From the NCBI GenBank assembly GCA_049323755.1, contig JBMOPE010000041.1:62001-126000 (forward strand): a stretch of 64,000 nucleotides of DNA, read 5' to 3'. Both the position numbers and the translations under genes were made by a program. Shown piece by piece: positions 52,432 through 62,800 of this stretch (its first letter is position 1; each line of letters starts with the position of its first letter). The notes below the pieces were generated by a model. The model did not search any database. It was not told the DNA's origin and saw nothing but the letters and a program-made list of their open reading frames with translations. This DNA is from BRHc4a sp049323755. GTDB lineage: Bacteria > Bacillota > Desulfotomaculia > Desulfotomaculales > Desulfocucumaceae.

Positions 52432-53586
52432 TTAACAGCATCGCCACTGCACGCTTGGCAAAATTTTATTTTCAATAACACTATTTTTATGCCGGGCGAT
52501 CCTTCTTAGCATCGAGTTAATTAATTCGTCGGATATAAGGGTTGGTTTTAACCCTAAGCTTAGCAAACTCGAATTGTTCGCCTTATAAAAGTGTTCCTCT
52601 AACTCAAGACGCGGGTTGGGAATGTTATTAATCTTTACCTTTATGCCGATTTCTTTGGCCACCCCGGCTACCAACTCTGCCAATTCTAATATGCTAAACT
52701 GTTCCGTAAACTGGTTAAAAACTCTAAAATTGCCAGGTGCCGGGGGATGTAGAGCAGCCAGTTCGATGCACTTCAGTGTGTCCCTGATGTTAAGAAACCC
52801 TCGGACCTGGCGTCCTTTTCCATATACTGTCAATGACACTCCATATATTGCCTGCACACAAAAGCGGTTTAACACGGTTCCGAAAATTTCATCATAATGA
52901 AAACTGGTGTTCAATCCTTCGCATAATTTAGTTTCATCTGTTTCAATACCATAGACTATACCCTGGTTTAAATCTGTCACTCTAAGATCCCAAACTTTGC
53001 AGGCAAACAGAAGGTTATTACTGTCATGTACTTTTGACAAATGGTAAAAAGATCCCGGCTGTTTGGGGTATGGCAGAATGTCCTTTCTTCCCTTGTATTC
53101 TATTTCTAAAAAACCTTCTTCAATTTCGATATTTGGAGTTCCATATTCGCCCATTGTACCTAGCTTTATTAAATGGCAATCAGGCACAAATTCTTTTATG
53201 GCAAACATTACATTAATTGTCCCTGTGACATTGTTGACCTGGGTTTCTATGGCCCGCTTCTGATTCATCATAGAAAACGGTGCGGAAGGTTGTTCAGCAT
53301 AATGAATAATTGTATCCGGTGCGTACTTTTTTATTATTTCACTGGTAAATGTGTCATCCTGCAAGTCCCCGGTAAAAACCGGTATTTTTTTGTTGCTTAA
53401 ATTCTCCCATAAACCCAATCTCCGGTACAGAGTATTAATTGGCATAAGAGGTTCAATTCCAAGTTCCATTTCCCATTTACGCTTTATAAAATTGTCAACC
53501 ACTGCTACATCGTGATTTCTAGCTGAAAAGTAAAGGGCGGTTGGCCACCCCAGATAGCCATCCCCTCCAAGAATCATGACTCGCAT
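52432..53586 (-). CDS. UDP-sulfoquinovose synthase (SQD1/SqdB-like)
   Basis: Short-chain dehydrogenase/epimerase-fold enzyme that makes UDP-sulfoquinovose from UDP-glucose and sulfite using bound NAD+. The opening MRVMILGGDGYLGWPTAL, the early GIEPLMPI segment and the catalytic set T144 (LGTMGEYG), Y181 and K185 (YHLSKVHDS) match the plant and cyanobacterial SQD1 pattern. YPKQPGSFYHLSK and DLNQGIVYG are nearly SQD1-specific. Length 384. In phototrophs the product goes to the sulfolipid SQDG; here the neighbour is a glycosyltransferase, not a known SqdX. Confidence 0.88.
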   Translation of the reverse strand: MRVMILGGDGYLGWPTALYFSARNHDVAVVDNFIKRKWEMELGIEPLMPINTLYRRLGLWENLSNKKIPVFTGDLQDDTFTSEIIKKYAPDTIIHYAEQPSAPFSMMNQKRAIETQVNNVTGTINVMFAIKEFVPDCHLIKLGTMGEYGTPNIEIEEGFLEIEYKGRKDILPYPKQPGSFYHLSKVHDSNNLLFACKVWDLRVTDLNQGIVYGIETDETKLCEGLNTSFHYDEIFGTVLNRFCVQAIYGVSLTVYGKGRQVRGFLNIRDTLKCIELAALHPPAPGNFRVFNQFTEQFSILELAELVAGVAKEIGIKVKINNIPNPRLELEEHFYKANNSSLLSLGLKPTLISDELINSMLRRIARHKNSVIENKILPSVQWRCC

Positions 53587-54289
53587 TGTAAAAATGCCCC
53601 CTCCATTGACAAAACATCCACCAGGCTATTTTAATGCTTCTGTCTCAGGAATTCGTTCCAATTACCGTAATGACGATTTCAGGTGTAGCTTTGTGGTATT
53701 AAAATCTTGGTCCGTGAATGACTCTCCTTTCGTCTTCAACAAGGAAAAAGTAGGCATCAAGTTGTTGTGGACCCACCCATTTACCCTACACTCCAATTGA
53801 TTGCCTGGTGAAATATTACATAATATGCCAATTAAAAAATGCTGCCACGTTTTTCCATTGTAATATATAAAATTTTTTAGACCTTACTGACTGCATGGCT
53901 CTACATATTCCCTCTGGAAGTCCGCCCTTTTCAGTAGAAATCGGGCACTTGACTTGTTAACATATTTTCCACAAAAAAACCACCTCGAGGTGGTTTTCTA
54001 GCCGATAATTTTTTGTAACTTCGGTATCCGGTAACGCATCTTGTATTCCCTTATCAATGACGTGATTATCCAAATTGATAATAGGGAGAAACTGAGCATC
54101 CATTATTCGGGAGTCTTTTGCCATGTAGTGGTTAGATGCAGCTAAGGGAAAGTGTTAGTTGATAAAGTAAAACAATTAAGTGTCTAGGCGTAAAGGATAT
54201 TATTAATCATAATTGAATTACAATGAATTAAATTCTTTAAGTGCTTAGCTTTATGAACAGTATATGTTTTACAAATGGGAGGATACACT
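53587..54289. other. Intergenic region with terminator and repeat
   Basis: About 700 bases without a supported gene. A hairpin AAACCACCTCGAGGTGGTTT at 53978-53997 could end transcripts. A direct-repeat copy follows at 54044-54192. The minus strand across the repeat has a 50-codon open stretch with no RBS or recognised family, so I do not call a gene. Confidence 0.4.
54044..54192. repeat. Direct repeat, left copy
   Basis: About 150 bases running from TATTCCCTTATCAATGA to AGGCGTA, matching 55231-55378 in the same orientation with roughly 80-85% identity by eye. Shared blocks include TGCCATGTAGTGGTT and CATTATTCGGGAG. The pair brackets the arginase gene. Confidence 0.75.
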
Positions 54290-55192
54290 TTGCAAAGAAC
54301 AATCTCTATAATAGGAATCAAAATGGATTTAGGTAGCTATAACCGGGGGGCAGACCAAGGACCAAAAGCGATACGTCAGTCTGGTTTATTACAAGAATTA
54401 CTTGACTCAGGTTTTAATTTGGTAGATTTAGGAGACTTATCAATAAAAATTTCGGAACAGTTAAACTGTAACGCTTTAACGACTTTAGATATGAATGATG
54501 CGGAAATAGATTTTCAGAGCATTGCTAAAAACCTCAAGAAAATAGTTACAATGGATCACTTTCCCCTTATATTAGGCGGAGATCATAGTATATCAATCGG
54601 AACTATTGCAGGGGTATCCCCGTTCTACCAAAACCTGGGGGTAATTTGGTTTGATGCCCATGCCGATGTAAATACCCCTGATACATCACCAACAGGTAGC
54701 ATATATGGAATGCCTTTAGCAGTGAACCTTGGATATGGTCATCCATTCTTCTTAAAAATCGGGGATTGCGTTCCTAAAATTAAACCGGAAAATGTTGTGC
54801 TAATTGGAACCAGAGAAATAGATCCAGGGGAAATAGATTTCTTAAACGAACATCAGATTAAGATCTACTCAGCTAATGATATACGGCAAATGGGAATTCA
54901 AAGAGTTACGACAGAAGCTCTTAACTATTTGGGGCAGAAATGTGATGGCATTCATTTAAGCTTTGATCTTGATGCATTACATCCCTCTGCTGCCCCAGGA
55001 GTTAGAACTCCAAGTGACTTTGGTGTTTCCTTATCCGATAGCATTTCATCCATAGAATTAATGGGAAGAGCAAAACGTATTTCTTCTTTAGAATTTGTAG
55101 AAGTTAATCCTAATTTAGACATTGAAGATAGAACTTCAAAAGTAGCCGTTACGTTAATTAAGACATTTTTTGTAAACTATTTTTATTCTTGA
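54290..55192 (+). CDS. Arginase/agmatinase family hydrolase
   Basis: Binuclear Mn ureohydrolase; the arginase-type is favoured. All metal-binding motifs are present: GGDHSIS (His) near residue 95, DAHADVNTP (Asp, His, Asp) near 120, and SFDLDALHPSAAPG (two Asp) near 225. It would convert arginine to ornithine and urea. The TTG at 54290 follows GGGAGGA; the ATG at 54275 is inside the RBS. The gene is visibly more AT-rich than its neighbours and lies between direct repeats, suggesting acquisition. Confidence 0.9.
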   Translation: MQRTISIIGIKMDLGSYNRGADQGPKAIRQSGLLQELLDSGFNLVDLGDLSIKISEQLNCNALTTLDMNDAEIDFQSIAKNLKKIVTMDHFPLILGGDHSISIGTIAGVSPFYQNLGVIWFDAHADVNTPDTSPTGSIYGMPLAVNLGYGHPFFLKIGDCVPKIKPENVVLIGTREIDPGEIDFLNEHQIKIYSANDIRQMGIQRVTTEALNYLGQKCDGIHLSFDLDALHPSAAPGVRTPSDFGVSLSDSISSIELMGRAKRISSLEFVEVNPNLDIEDRTSKVAVTLIKTFFVNYFYS

Positions 55193-55747
55193 TACCCCAA
55201 AAAGTAGTCATAAAGGGGATCAGCTTGAAATATTCCCTTATCAATGATGGGATTATCCAAATAAATAATACAGGAGAAAACCGAGCATGCATTATTCGGG
55301 AGCCTTTTGCCATGTAGTGGTTCCAAATGCAGTTAAGGGAAAAGTGTTAATTGATATAATAAAAAGTATCCAGGCGTACTGGCCCTATAAAAAAACTTGG
55401 CTCAAACTACTCATCGAATGAATTCAGACGCTTTCCCTTAAAGAACATTTTCTTTATAATGTGTAATAGAAAAGGAGGAAACCTTGTTAAAAACTATAAT
55501 TATAGAATATTGATTTATGTAATTCAGATAGTGCTTTAATGTAAGAATCAGAAGAATTATTAATACAAGTACTTGGTTTACTGTCACAGTTCGTTTAGCC
55601 AATATACGCAAATAAAAAGAAGAGGAGATGTCTTTGTGTTGAAATTAGTTGCATTGGAGTCGGCATTAAAAGGGAGGTATATACAAACAAAATAAAGGTA
55701 TAGCCTCCCAAAGATTAGTGATTAAAACTAATATTGGAGGTACAAGT
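55193..55747. other. Intergenic region with right repeat copy and short decayed frames
   Basis: It holds the repeat at 55231-55378. After it come two RBS-like sites (AAAGGAGG near 55471 and AGAGGAG near 55621) followed by only very short frames of 10-20 codons. I see no intact gene. Confidence 0.4.
55231..55378. repeat. Direct repeat, right copy
   Basis: Matches 54044-54192 as described there. Confidence 0.75.
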
Positions 55748-56260
55748 ATGAATATAATTATTAGACAGGAAAAGCGAAATGATTTTAAACAAATATATAA
55801 TTTAGTTAAGGTTGCATTTCAAACTGCAAAAGTTTCTAATGGTAAGGAACAAGATTTTGTCAATCAATTACGCAACAGCGGCAACTACATTAAGGAGCTT
55901 GCTTTGGTAGCTGAAGAAAACCATAAACTAATCGGTCATATTATGTTGACTAGAAATTATATCAACAATAGTGGCTGCAAAACGGAAACGCTTTTATTAG
56001 CACCTATTTCTGTTGTCTTGGAATATCGTAATAAAAGTGTTGGTTCTAAATTAATAAACAAAAGTTTTGAAATAGCGAAAAGCATGGGATATAACTCTGT
56101 CGTACTTGTAGGAGACCCTGCTTATTACAGCAGATTTGGATTTAAAAAATCTGTTGATTTTGGTGTTAGACACTTACATGATATTCCAGAAGAATATGTT
56201 CTGGCTTGTGAATTAGTTCCTGGTGCATTACATGAAATAAGCGGGACAATTGATTGTTAA
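55748..56260 (+). CDS. GNAT-family N-acetyltransferase
   Basis: A 170-residue acetyl-CoA-dependent transferase of the YhbS-like type. The acetyl-CoA loop is in APISVVLEYRNKSVGSKLIN around residues 88-107 (RNKSVG replacing the common R-GIG), with SVVLVGDPAYYSRFGFK near 127. The ATG at 55748 has GGAGG seven bases upstream. AT-rich like the arginase gene, and it ends in a strong terminator. Substrate unknown. Confidence 0.88.
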   Translation: MNIIIRQEKRNDFKQIYNLVKVAFQTAKVSNGKEQDFVNQLRNSGNYIKELALVAEENHKLIGHIMLTRNYINNSGCKTETLLLAPISVVLEYRNKSVGSKLINKSFEIAKSMGYNSVVLVGDPAYYSRFGFKKSVDFGVRHLHDIPEEYVLACELVPGALHEISGTIDC

Positions 56261-56314
56261 ATTGTGAGAATAAATGGATGTAGTTAAAGCCTACTGTAAT
56301 TACCAACAACAATT

Positions 56315-56341
56315 AGCGGGGGTGGTTAAACCCCCGCTTTT
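56315..56341 (+). terminator. Intrinsic terminator of the GNAT gene
   Basis: AGCGGGGG pairs with CCCCCGCT across TGGTTAAA, with TTTT at the end. Confidence 0.88.
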
Positions 56342-56649
56342 CATTACAAAAATGTTGAAGTTGCTTGTTAAGGCGGCGGACGATTCTAAATATGCGGTAG
56401 CAGAGATGACATAAGGCAGTTGAAGGCAAGCGGGGACGGTTCTTGCTTGCTACCAGACTATGGTAAATAAAATGTAATGTCCCCACTCAAAAAACCCCAT
56501 ACAATCCAAAAGCAAAAGCCGAACGTCTTTAAAATTCAACGTTCGGCTCAAACCCTTGCCATTACTGGCCTTTTTGGTGTCGGAGGTTTGACGTTAACTT
56601 ATCCGCACATCTCTTTTAAACAAAATTAAAACCGCTAGCGTTGCTTTCG

Positions 56650-56735
56650 GCGGCGGTGGATTCAGCTTCCCCCCGCCTCCACCAAATATCAGCGATAAAC
56701 CGTATGCAGGCGGTTTATTATTTTGTCACGACGCG
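56650..56735 (+). other. Degenerate tmRNA/tRNA-like 3' end plus terminator, possible old attachment site
   Basis: A segment ending CCCCCGCCTCCACCA resembles the T-arm, acceptor strand and CCA of an ssrA gene: GGTGGA and TCCCCC nearly pair around TTCAGCT, close to the T-loop consensus. It is followed by a terminator (ATAAACCG/GCGGTTTAT). The rest of a tmRNA is absent. Integrases often leave such 3' ends, so it may be a relic attachment site. Resemblance only. Confidence 0.35.
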
Positions 56736-56774
56736 TCTTTCTATGGTAGAATTAGTAAAAGACGCCGGGGAGGA

Positions 56775-57104
56775 GTGATGAATATGCCCTCTTCAAATCC
56801 AGATTTATTAAACCGCTGTAAACAGATAGTACTCGAAGTATTACCTGATGCCGAAATCATACTTTACGGTTCCAGGGCACGTGGGGACGCATCGGAAGAC
56901 TCAGATTTTGACCTGCTGATTCTTACCAATGAGCAGGTGCATTGGAAGACCGAGCGCTTACTGGGTGACCGTCTATACAACCTTGAACTGGAAACCGGCA
57001 AACTGATATCTATTCAGCTAATTACCCGGGAAAAGTGGAACTCCTCCATGTTTCAAACCATGCCTTTTCGTTTAAACGTTGAGCGAGAAGGAGTTATTAT
57101 ATGA
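56775..57104 (+). CDS. MNT-domain nucleotidyltransferase (antitoxin-type)
   Basis: A 109-residue minimal nucleotidyltransferase with the active-site signature GSRARGDASEDSDFDLLI (GS, then DFD) at about residues 32-49. In MNT/HEPN modules this protein AMPylates and silences the HEPN RNase toxin. Its TGA stop overlaps the ATG of the HEPN gene (ATGA). GGGGAGGAG precedes the start. This antitoxin gene appears intact while its partner is frameshifted. Confidence 0.88.
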   Translation: MMNMPSSNPDLLNRCKQIVLEVLPDAEIILYGSRARGDASEDSDFDLLILTNEQVHWKTERLLGDRLYNLELETGKLISIQLITREKWNSSMFQTMPFRLNVEREGVII

Positions 57105-57485
57105 ATCCCGAAGTCGTTGAGTTGGTTAAATACAGGTTGTCCCGTGCAGAGGAAGCCTTGGAAGAAGCAGAAGTTCTGTATAAGTCAGGTACCTTAATGC
57201 TTCCGTAAACAGACTATATTATGCCTGTTTTTACGCAGTTTCAGCCCTTCTGCTCAATGAGGGATTAAGCTCATCAAAACATAGCGGCATCCGTCGCTCT
57301 TTAATCAAAACTGGGTAAAAACCGGCCGGGTCAGCAAAGAAATAGGGCAATTTTACCGTCAAATATTTGATTACCGCCAGCGTAGTGATTATATGGACTT
57401 TGTCAGTTACGAAAAAGAACAAGTGATGTCACTAATAGAAGAATCAAAAGCCTTTGTAAGCATAATTAAGTCTAAAATAGTATAG
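57101..57485 (+). pseudogene. HEPN-domain toxin gene, two frameshifts
   Basis: Starts MNPEVVELVKYRLSRAEEAL and stops after 35 codons. The next HEPN block SVNRLYYACFYAVSALLLN continues in another frame from about 57206. A second shift near 57300 is needed to reach LFNQNWVKTGRVSKE...FDYRQRSDYMDF, which runs to the TAG at 57485. Joined, these rebuild a PF05168-type HEPN protein of about 128 residues. The toxin should therefore be inactive unless recoding occurs. Confidence 0.85.
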
Positions 57486-57545
57486 GAATGGTATAACTTT
57501 GATAGGACCTAAAGAATACTGACATGTATCATTTGCCTAATGATT

Positions 57546-57573
57546 CCAATACCGCTAAATTGCGGTTTTTTTA
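57546..57573 (+). terminator. Intrinsic terminator of the MNT/HEPN unit
   Basis: ACCGC-TAAATT-GCGGT followed by a T-rich run. Confidence 0.75.
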
Positions 57574-57639
57574 TGTTTGTATTACTATATCACAGAGAGG
57601 GCTGTTTCCTATCTATCTTGACCACCAGGAGTAAGTAGA

Positions 57640-58474
57640 ATGAAGAAACTTATCTCATACTCTGACCTTCAATTTAAATTTCAGGAGATAGTGGCTGAAA
57701 ATGCTCGACTGCGTGATGAAAATAGCCATCTGAAAGCTCTTCTAGGTATGAACGCCAAGGAAACTGAAGTATCTTTCCAGACAAATAATGAACTGCCCCA
57801 TCAACAGGTAATCATTCCAACTGTGACCAACAGCTCCTTCACTGACGAAAAGGTCGCAATATTTCGTGGTCTATTCAAGGGGCGTACTGATGTCGGTACG
57901 TTGGGAAGGGAAGGATGGAAAAACAGGATATTCCCCGGCCTGTGGTAACGAATGGAAAAGGGGGGTTTGCGGCAAGCCCCAGGTGAAATGTGCAACGTGT
58001 GAAAACAGAGACTTATTGCCGGTTACAGACCAGGTTATCTATAATCACCTTGCTGGTAACCATATAATAGGGGTTTATCCTCTCATGCCAGATGAAACGT
58101 GTTGGTTTATTGCAGCCGATTTCGATAAGAAAACATGGCAGGAGGATTCCGGCGCTTACCTGGAAGCATGCCGGGAGATGGGTGTGACGGCAGCGTTGGA
58201 AAGGTCCCGTTCCGGCAATGGTGGCCATGTCTGGGTATTCTTTGAACACCCTATTTCAGCATCTCTTGCACGAAAGCTTGGTTGTGCTGTTTTAACCCGA
58301 ACCATGGAAAAAAGACATCAAATTGGCTTGGATTCCTATGATCGCTTCTTCCCCAACCAGGACACTCTCCCCAAAGGGGGCTTTGGCAATCTAATAGCCC
58401 TTCCCCTGCAACGTTCTTCACGGGAGAAAGGCAATAGTATCTTCCTGGAGGGCTTAGTCTGGGGAAAAACATAA
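57640..58474 (+). pseudogene. TOTE-type archaeo-eukaryotic primase gene, frameshifted and truncated
   Basis: The first frame (57640 onward) has a coiled coil (EIVAENARLRDENSHLKALL) and FTDEKVAIFRGLFKGRTDV. Near 57895 the reading shifts by one frame to RWEGKDGKTGYSPACGNEW. It continues through the Cys-rich CGKPQVKCATCENR, WFIAADFDKKTW, ERSRSGNGGHVWVFFE and LPKGGFGNLIALPLQ. This is the N-terminal primase-like domain of TOTE conflict-system proteins. Translation ends at VWGKT, so the helicase and nuclease parts are missing. Confidence 0.82.
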
Positions 58475-58569
58475 ATCTCATGCTAATGCCTTCCATCACT
58501 CCATAGTTCTGGGTAAACTTTTCAATAAAGCGGAAAACAAAAAAGCTTGCTCGGTAATGAAAGGTATTT

Positions 58570-59790
58570 TTAAAATTGCTGTTTTGAAACTTTAAACCTA
58601 ACGAAAAAGGTTGTACCTGTGGGACTGGTTTCAATATTAATAACGGCGTTATGCCTGGCGGCAATAGTATAACAAACCGCCATCCCCAAGCCTGTCCCAT
58701 TATCTTTTGTAGTGAAGAAAGGAGTGCCTATGTTTTCAAGTACATGTGGCTCAATACCCTTACCCTGATCTTGCACTGTCAAAACTGCCTCATTGCCGTC
58801 CATAGACGTTTTTATAGTAATATTCCCTCCGGGTGACATTGCCTCCATCCCGTTTCTAAAAAGGTTAAGTATCATCTGGCGAATTTCTTTTTCATCCAGG
58901 AATAGGTCGGGGATTTTCTCTAGTCTCAAAATTAGGTTTTTATTTGATAATGTAGCGTCCGCCTGGATTAATTGAAATAGGTTCTCTATAATTGTATTGA
59001 GTTTCTGAGCTTTTAGATCTAACGTCTTACCTTTAGCTAAAGAGAGAAACTCAGTAATTATTGAATTTGCCCTGTCAAGTTCATCGATCATCAGATCAAA
59101 GCTGTCCTTGTATTGAATAAACGCCTCTTTATTCCTGTACAGCTGCAGAAAACCACGCACGGTAGTCATCGGGTTTCTGACCTCATGTCCGATACCGGCA
59201 GCCAGTTCCCCTACTAAATTTAACCGGTCGAGGCGGGCTAGTTCTCTTTTGTAAAGCTTTCGTTCACTTATATCAGTGATAATAGTTTTGTACGTATTTA
59301 AAAGACCACCTGCAATCCTATGCGGGACACTTAGGAGTTGCACCTGGACCGGCGCGCCACTTTTAGACTCGATGGTTAATTCTGTTATCACTTTTTCATT
59401 TGTTCGTTTGCAACGACGCAAATGGTCTAAAAACAGCTTTATATCGCCTTTAGCTATAAAAACGAGCATCGGTTTATCTATCAATTGAGATCGTTCTAAG
59501 CCTATCATAGATGCGCCTGTTAAGTTGATCTCCTGTATACAGCCCTTACAATCGAGAGTGACATAACCTACCGGGGCAAAGTCGTAAAGAGCCGCATAGC
59601 GATTCCGAGATTCTTCCAACTCTTCAAGGGTTTCCTGCAGCACTTGGCACTTTGCCTCCAAATCTAGCTGCCTGGTTTCCAAATCATCTCTCAGGCGCTG
59701 GACTTCACCCCTGTAAGAACCTTTAATAGAATTCAGGAATTTACCGGATTTCATCATCCCACGCTTAGTGTTTTTTACAAACTGCGCCAC
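58570..59790 (-). CDS. PAS-domain sensor histidine kinase
   Basis: A 406-residue soluble kinase with a coiled-coil N-terminus (residues 25-65). A PAS domain (about 65-180, starting YAALYDFAPVGYVTLD) precedes HisKA with H202 in GHEVRNPMTT and the HATPase domain (NLFRNGMEAM, DQGKGI, GTGLGMAVCY). The HEVRNPMTTVRGFLQL form resembles the sporulation-type kinases of Bacillus and Desulfotomaculum relatives. The GTG start has AAGGAGG. It follows the CheB-CheR-PAS fusion on the same strand by 67 bases, so the two likely act together. No response regulator adjoins. Confidence 0.92.
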   Translation of the reverse strand: MAQFVKNTKRGMMKSGKFLNSIKGSYRGEVQRLRDDLETRQLDLEAKCQVLQETLEELEESRNRYAALYDFAPVGYVTLDCKGCIQEINLTGASMIGLERSQLIDKPMLVFIAKGDIKLFLDHLRRCKRTNEKVITELTIESKSGAPVQVQLLSVPHRIAGGLLNTYKTIITDISERKLYKRELARLDRLNLVGELAAGIGHEVRNPMTTVRGFLQLYRNKEAFIQYKDSFDLMIDELDRANSIITEFLSLAKGKTLDLKAQKLNTIIENLFQLIQADATLSNKNLILRLEKIPDLFLDEKEIRQMILNLFRNGMEAMSPGGNITIKTSMDGNEAVLTVQDQGKGIEPHVLENIGTPFFTTKDNGTGLGMAVCYTIAARHNAVINIETSPTGTTFFVRFKVSKQQF

Positions 59791-59857
59791 AAATATCGCC
59801 TCCTTGTGGCTAACACTTCTACCATTTGCCGGCAGGCCATCGGTGCCTTTCGCGAAG

Positions 59858-62800
59858 TTAATTATCCTCCGGAGGTTTTGCTGAACTTATTAACGACCTT
59901 ACATGCTCAGTCACGTCTTCAATGGCCATAAGAATTAATTTGGTTTGGTCATCAGGCCCAACTATCCGGCGGGCATTGACTAGCATCTTCTTATAGCCGA
60001 TGTGCTGAAAATCATGTTCAACTTCAAAATTTTCGAATAATGTATTATTAATGAGAATATCCTGCAAAAGTACCCGTAATTGGGGAATATTCCACTGTTT
60101 ATTTCCCAGATCAAATATACTCTTATTCACTGTTTCCTCCGGTGAGACCATGAAGGCCCGATAGAAAGCTTTATTCGCCGATTTTATATGAAAATCGGCG
60201 CTGAGAATCAGGAGAGGCTCCCGTACAGTCTCTACAATCGCTTCCGCATATTCACGGGCCTCCTGGGATAACGCGAGGCTTTTTTTGATCGTATCAATAT
60301 CGGCATACGTAATAACAACGCCATCTATTTTGTTCTCCATGGTCCTGTAGGGGCGGATTTGCACAGAATACCAGCAACCATACCGGTCTTGCACTTCCTG
60401 CTCTTTGCTTATGAGGGAATCGATTACTTCTAGGACCGCTTGCTCCAAATCAGAGTTATTAAAATTTGTATTAATATCAGTAATAGGCCGTCCGACATCA
60501 GTGGCAATCAGGTTAAATGCTTTTTCCGCTGCGGGGTTGAAGCGCCGGATCTGCAAATTATTGCTGAGCATGACGACTGGAATATTGATGCTGCGGAATA
60601 AATTAAATAAATCACTGCCGATTCTACCCAATTCCAGGTTGCGGTTTTGCACTTCATCGTTTAATGTCATCAATTCTTCATTGGATGATTGAAGCTCTTC
60701 TTTGGCGGTTTCCAGTTCTTCATTCATGCTTTGCAATTCTTCGTTGCTCGATTGGATTTCTTCGTTAGCGGCCCGGAGTGCCTCATTAGTGTATTCATGC
60801 TTTTCAATAATGCATTGAAGATTCTCTTTCGTGGCAACAAGCTCATGTTCCAATCTAATTAGTTGGCTATTTTCATCTCCCCATGTCCCCTGTTCCAATC
60901 CCTCAGCCCTGCCTACATTCTCCTCCTCCGGCAACGCTTGAGGGACAACTTTCTCAAACAATACCAGGAAGTATTTTTCTTTGCCGTGTGGCTCCCCGAT
61001 AGGGATCACATCAACATTGACACGAATGGACCGACCATTATAAAAAACATTCAAATCCTCATTTCTGACTGGGACATTCTCCTTCTTCGCCCGGTGAATG
61101 GCGCTGTGCAGCCCAAGTGACAAACCGTCCCGGACCATCTTAAAAAGTTTCAAGCTCGGCGCTCCGGATGCAGGTTCGAGAAAAGCTCCTGTACTACCGC
61201 GGAACTGAATGATTTCCAAATCGCTGTTAATAATAACGCCGACCGGGGCATATTGGCTCAGGACTATACGGTCGGCTTCTTCCATCACGTTAAACTTCAG
61301 ACCAGCGTCCGGGTCACTCCGGCTGCTCTTCAAGCGGTTTTCAATCGCGGCCGCCGCATATTCGCTGGCGGTAAACTCGTGCAATAAAGGAGTTGGAACG
61401 GCTTTTTTCGAATAGATTTTGTACTTTTTGTCTTCCAGGTTAAACAGGTTTGCATATGCGCCAACAGACTCCGAAGACCCCAGGAGAAGAAAACCTTTTT
61501 GCTTGAGAGCGTAATGTAAAACCGGAAATAGTTTCTTTTGCATAGCAGGCCCGAAATAAATAATCGCATTCCGGCAACTGATCAGGTCCAGCCGGGAGAA
61601 AGGCGGGTCCTTGACCATATCCTGCCTGGCGAAAACGCACATATCACGAACTGTCTTAGTAATCTGGTAGCCTTTATCCACCTTAACAAAGAAGCGTCTG
61701 AGGCGCTCAATTGAAACATCAGCCTTAATGTTCTTTGGGTAAATGCCCACCCGTGCCTTCTCGATGAGCGTCTCATTAATATCAGTGGCAAATATCTTTA
61801 TGGGGGTATTGTAAGCATCATCACCCAAAAACTCAATCAATACAATTGCTATTGAATAAGTTTCCTCGCCGGTTGAGCACCCCGGCACCCATACCCTTAA
61901 AGGCTCCTCAGGCGCCCTGTTTTTCATGATGGCCGGAAAAACCAGGCTTTTTAAAGCATCAAATGCTTCGGGATCCCGGAAAAAATTAGTGACATTAATC
62001 AACATATCTTGATATAATTCCTTTACTTCAGCCGGGTTTTCCCGCAGGTAATTGGCATAATCGCCCAGCTTTTCTATCTTGTGCATGACCATTCGCCGCA
62101 AGATACGCCGCTTTATAGTTAATTCTCTATACTCGGAGAAATTTGTGTCACTGGCTTTTCGCAGTATAGTAAAAATTTGGTTGAGTTCATCGGCGCTTGC
62201 AGAAAATAGCTTACCTTTTTCTGCTCTTTTGTCGTCGAGGACACAGGAGCGAGCCATTTTTGCCAATTCGCAGGCTATTTCTTCTGCTGGTAAAACAAAA
62301 TCCACGACACCGGTAGCGATGGCATTGAGCGGCATACTGTCATACTTTGCCGTTTGTGGTTTTTGAGCAAAGGTAACGCCTCCAACGTTTTTGATCCCTT
62401 TCAATCCCCGGGAACCGTCTGCAGCTGTTCCTGATAAAATAACACCAATCGCTTTACTGCCTTGATCCTTTGCCAGTGACTCCAAGAAAAAATCAATTGG
62501 CATATACGGCCTTGCTGCCCTGGGTATAAGTTTCAGGACTCCTTGAGAAACACTCATGGTTTTACCAGGTGGAATGATGTAGACATGGTCTGGTTTCACA
62601 GCCGTTTTATTTTTCACCTCGCTGACCGACATAGAAGTAATCTTGGAGAGAATGTCGGTTAACATGCTCTTGTTTTTGGGGTTAAGGTGCTGAACAAGCA
62701 CAAAGGCCATACCGGTATCGTTGGGCAATTTTTCAAGCAACTGCGTAAAAGCCTCCAAACCACCGGCGGAGGCTCCGATGCCGACAATGGCGCTGGGTTC

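Larger units (their letters stand above)
56261..56774. other. Intergenic region with terminator, inverted repeat and tmRNA-like 3' end
   Basis: It contains the GNAT terminator, then a perfect AGCCGAACGT/ACGTTCGGCT inverted repeat at 56517-56548, then a tmRNA-3'-end-like segment at about 56650-56694. I see no gene. Confidence 0.4.
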
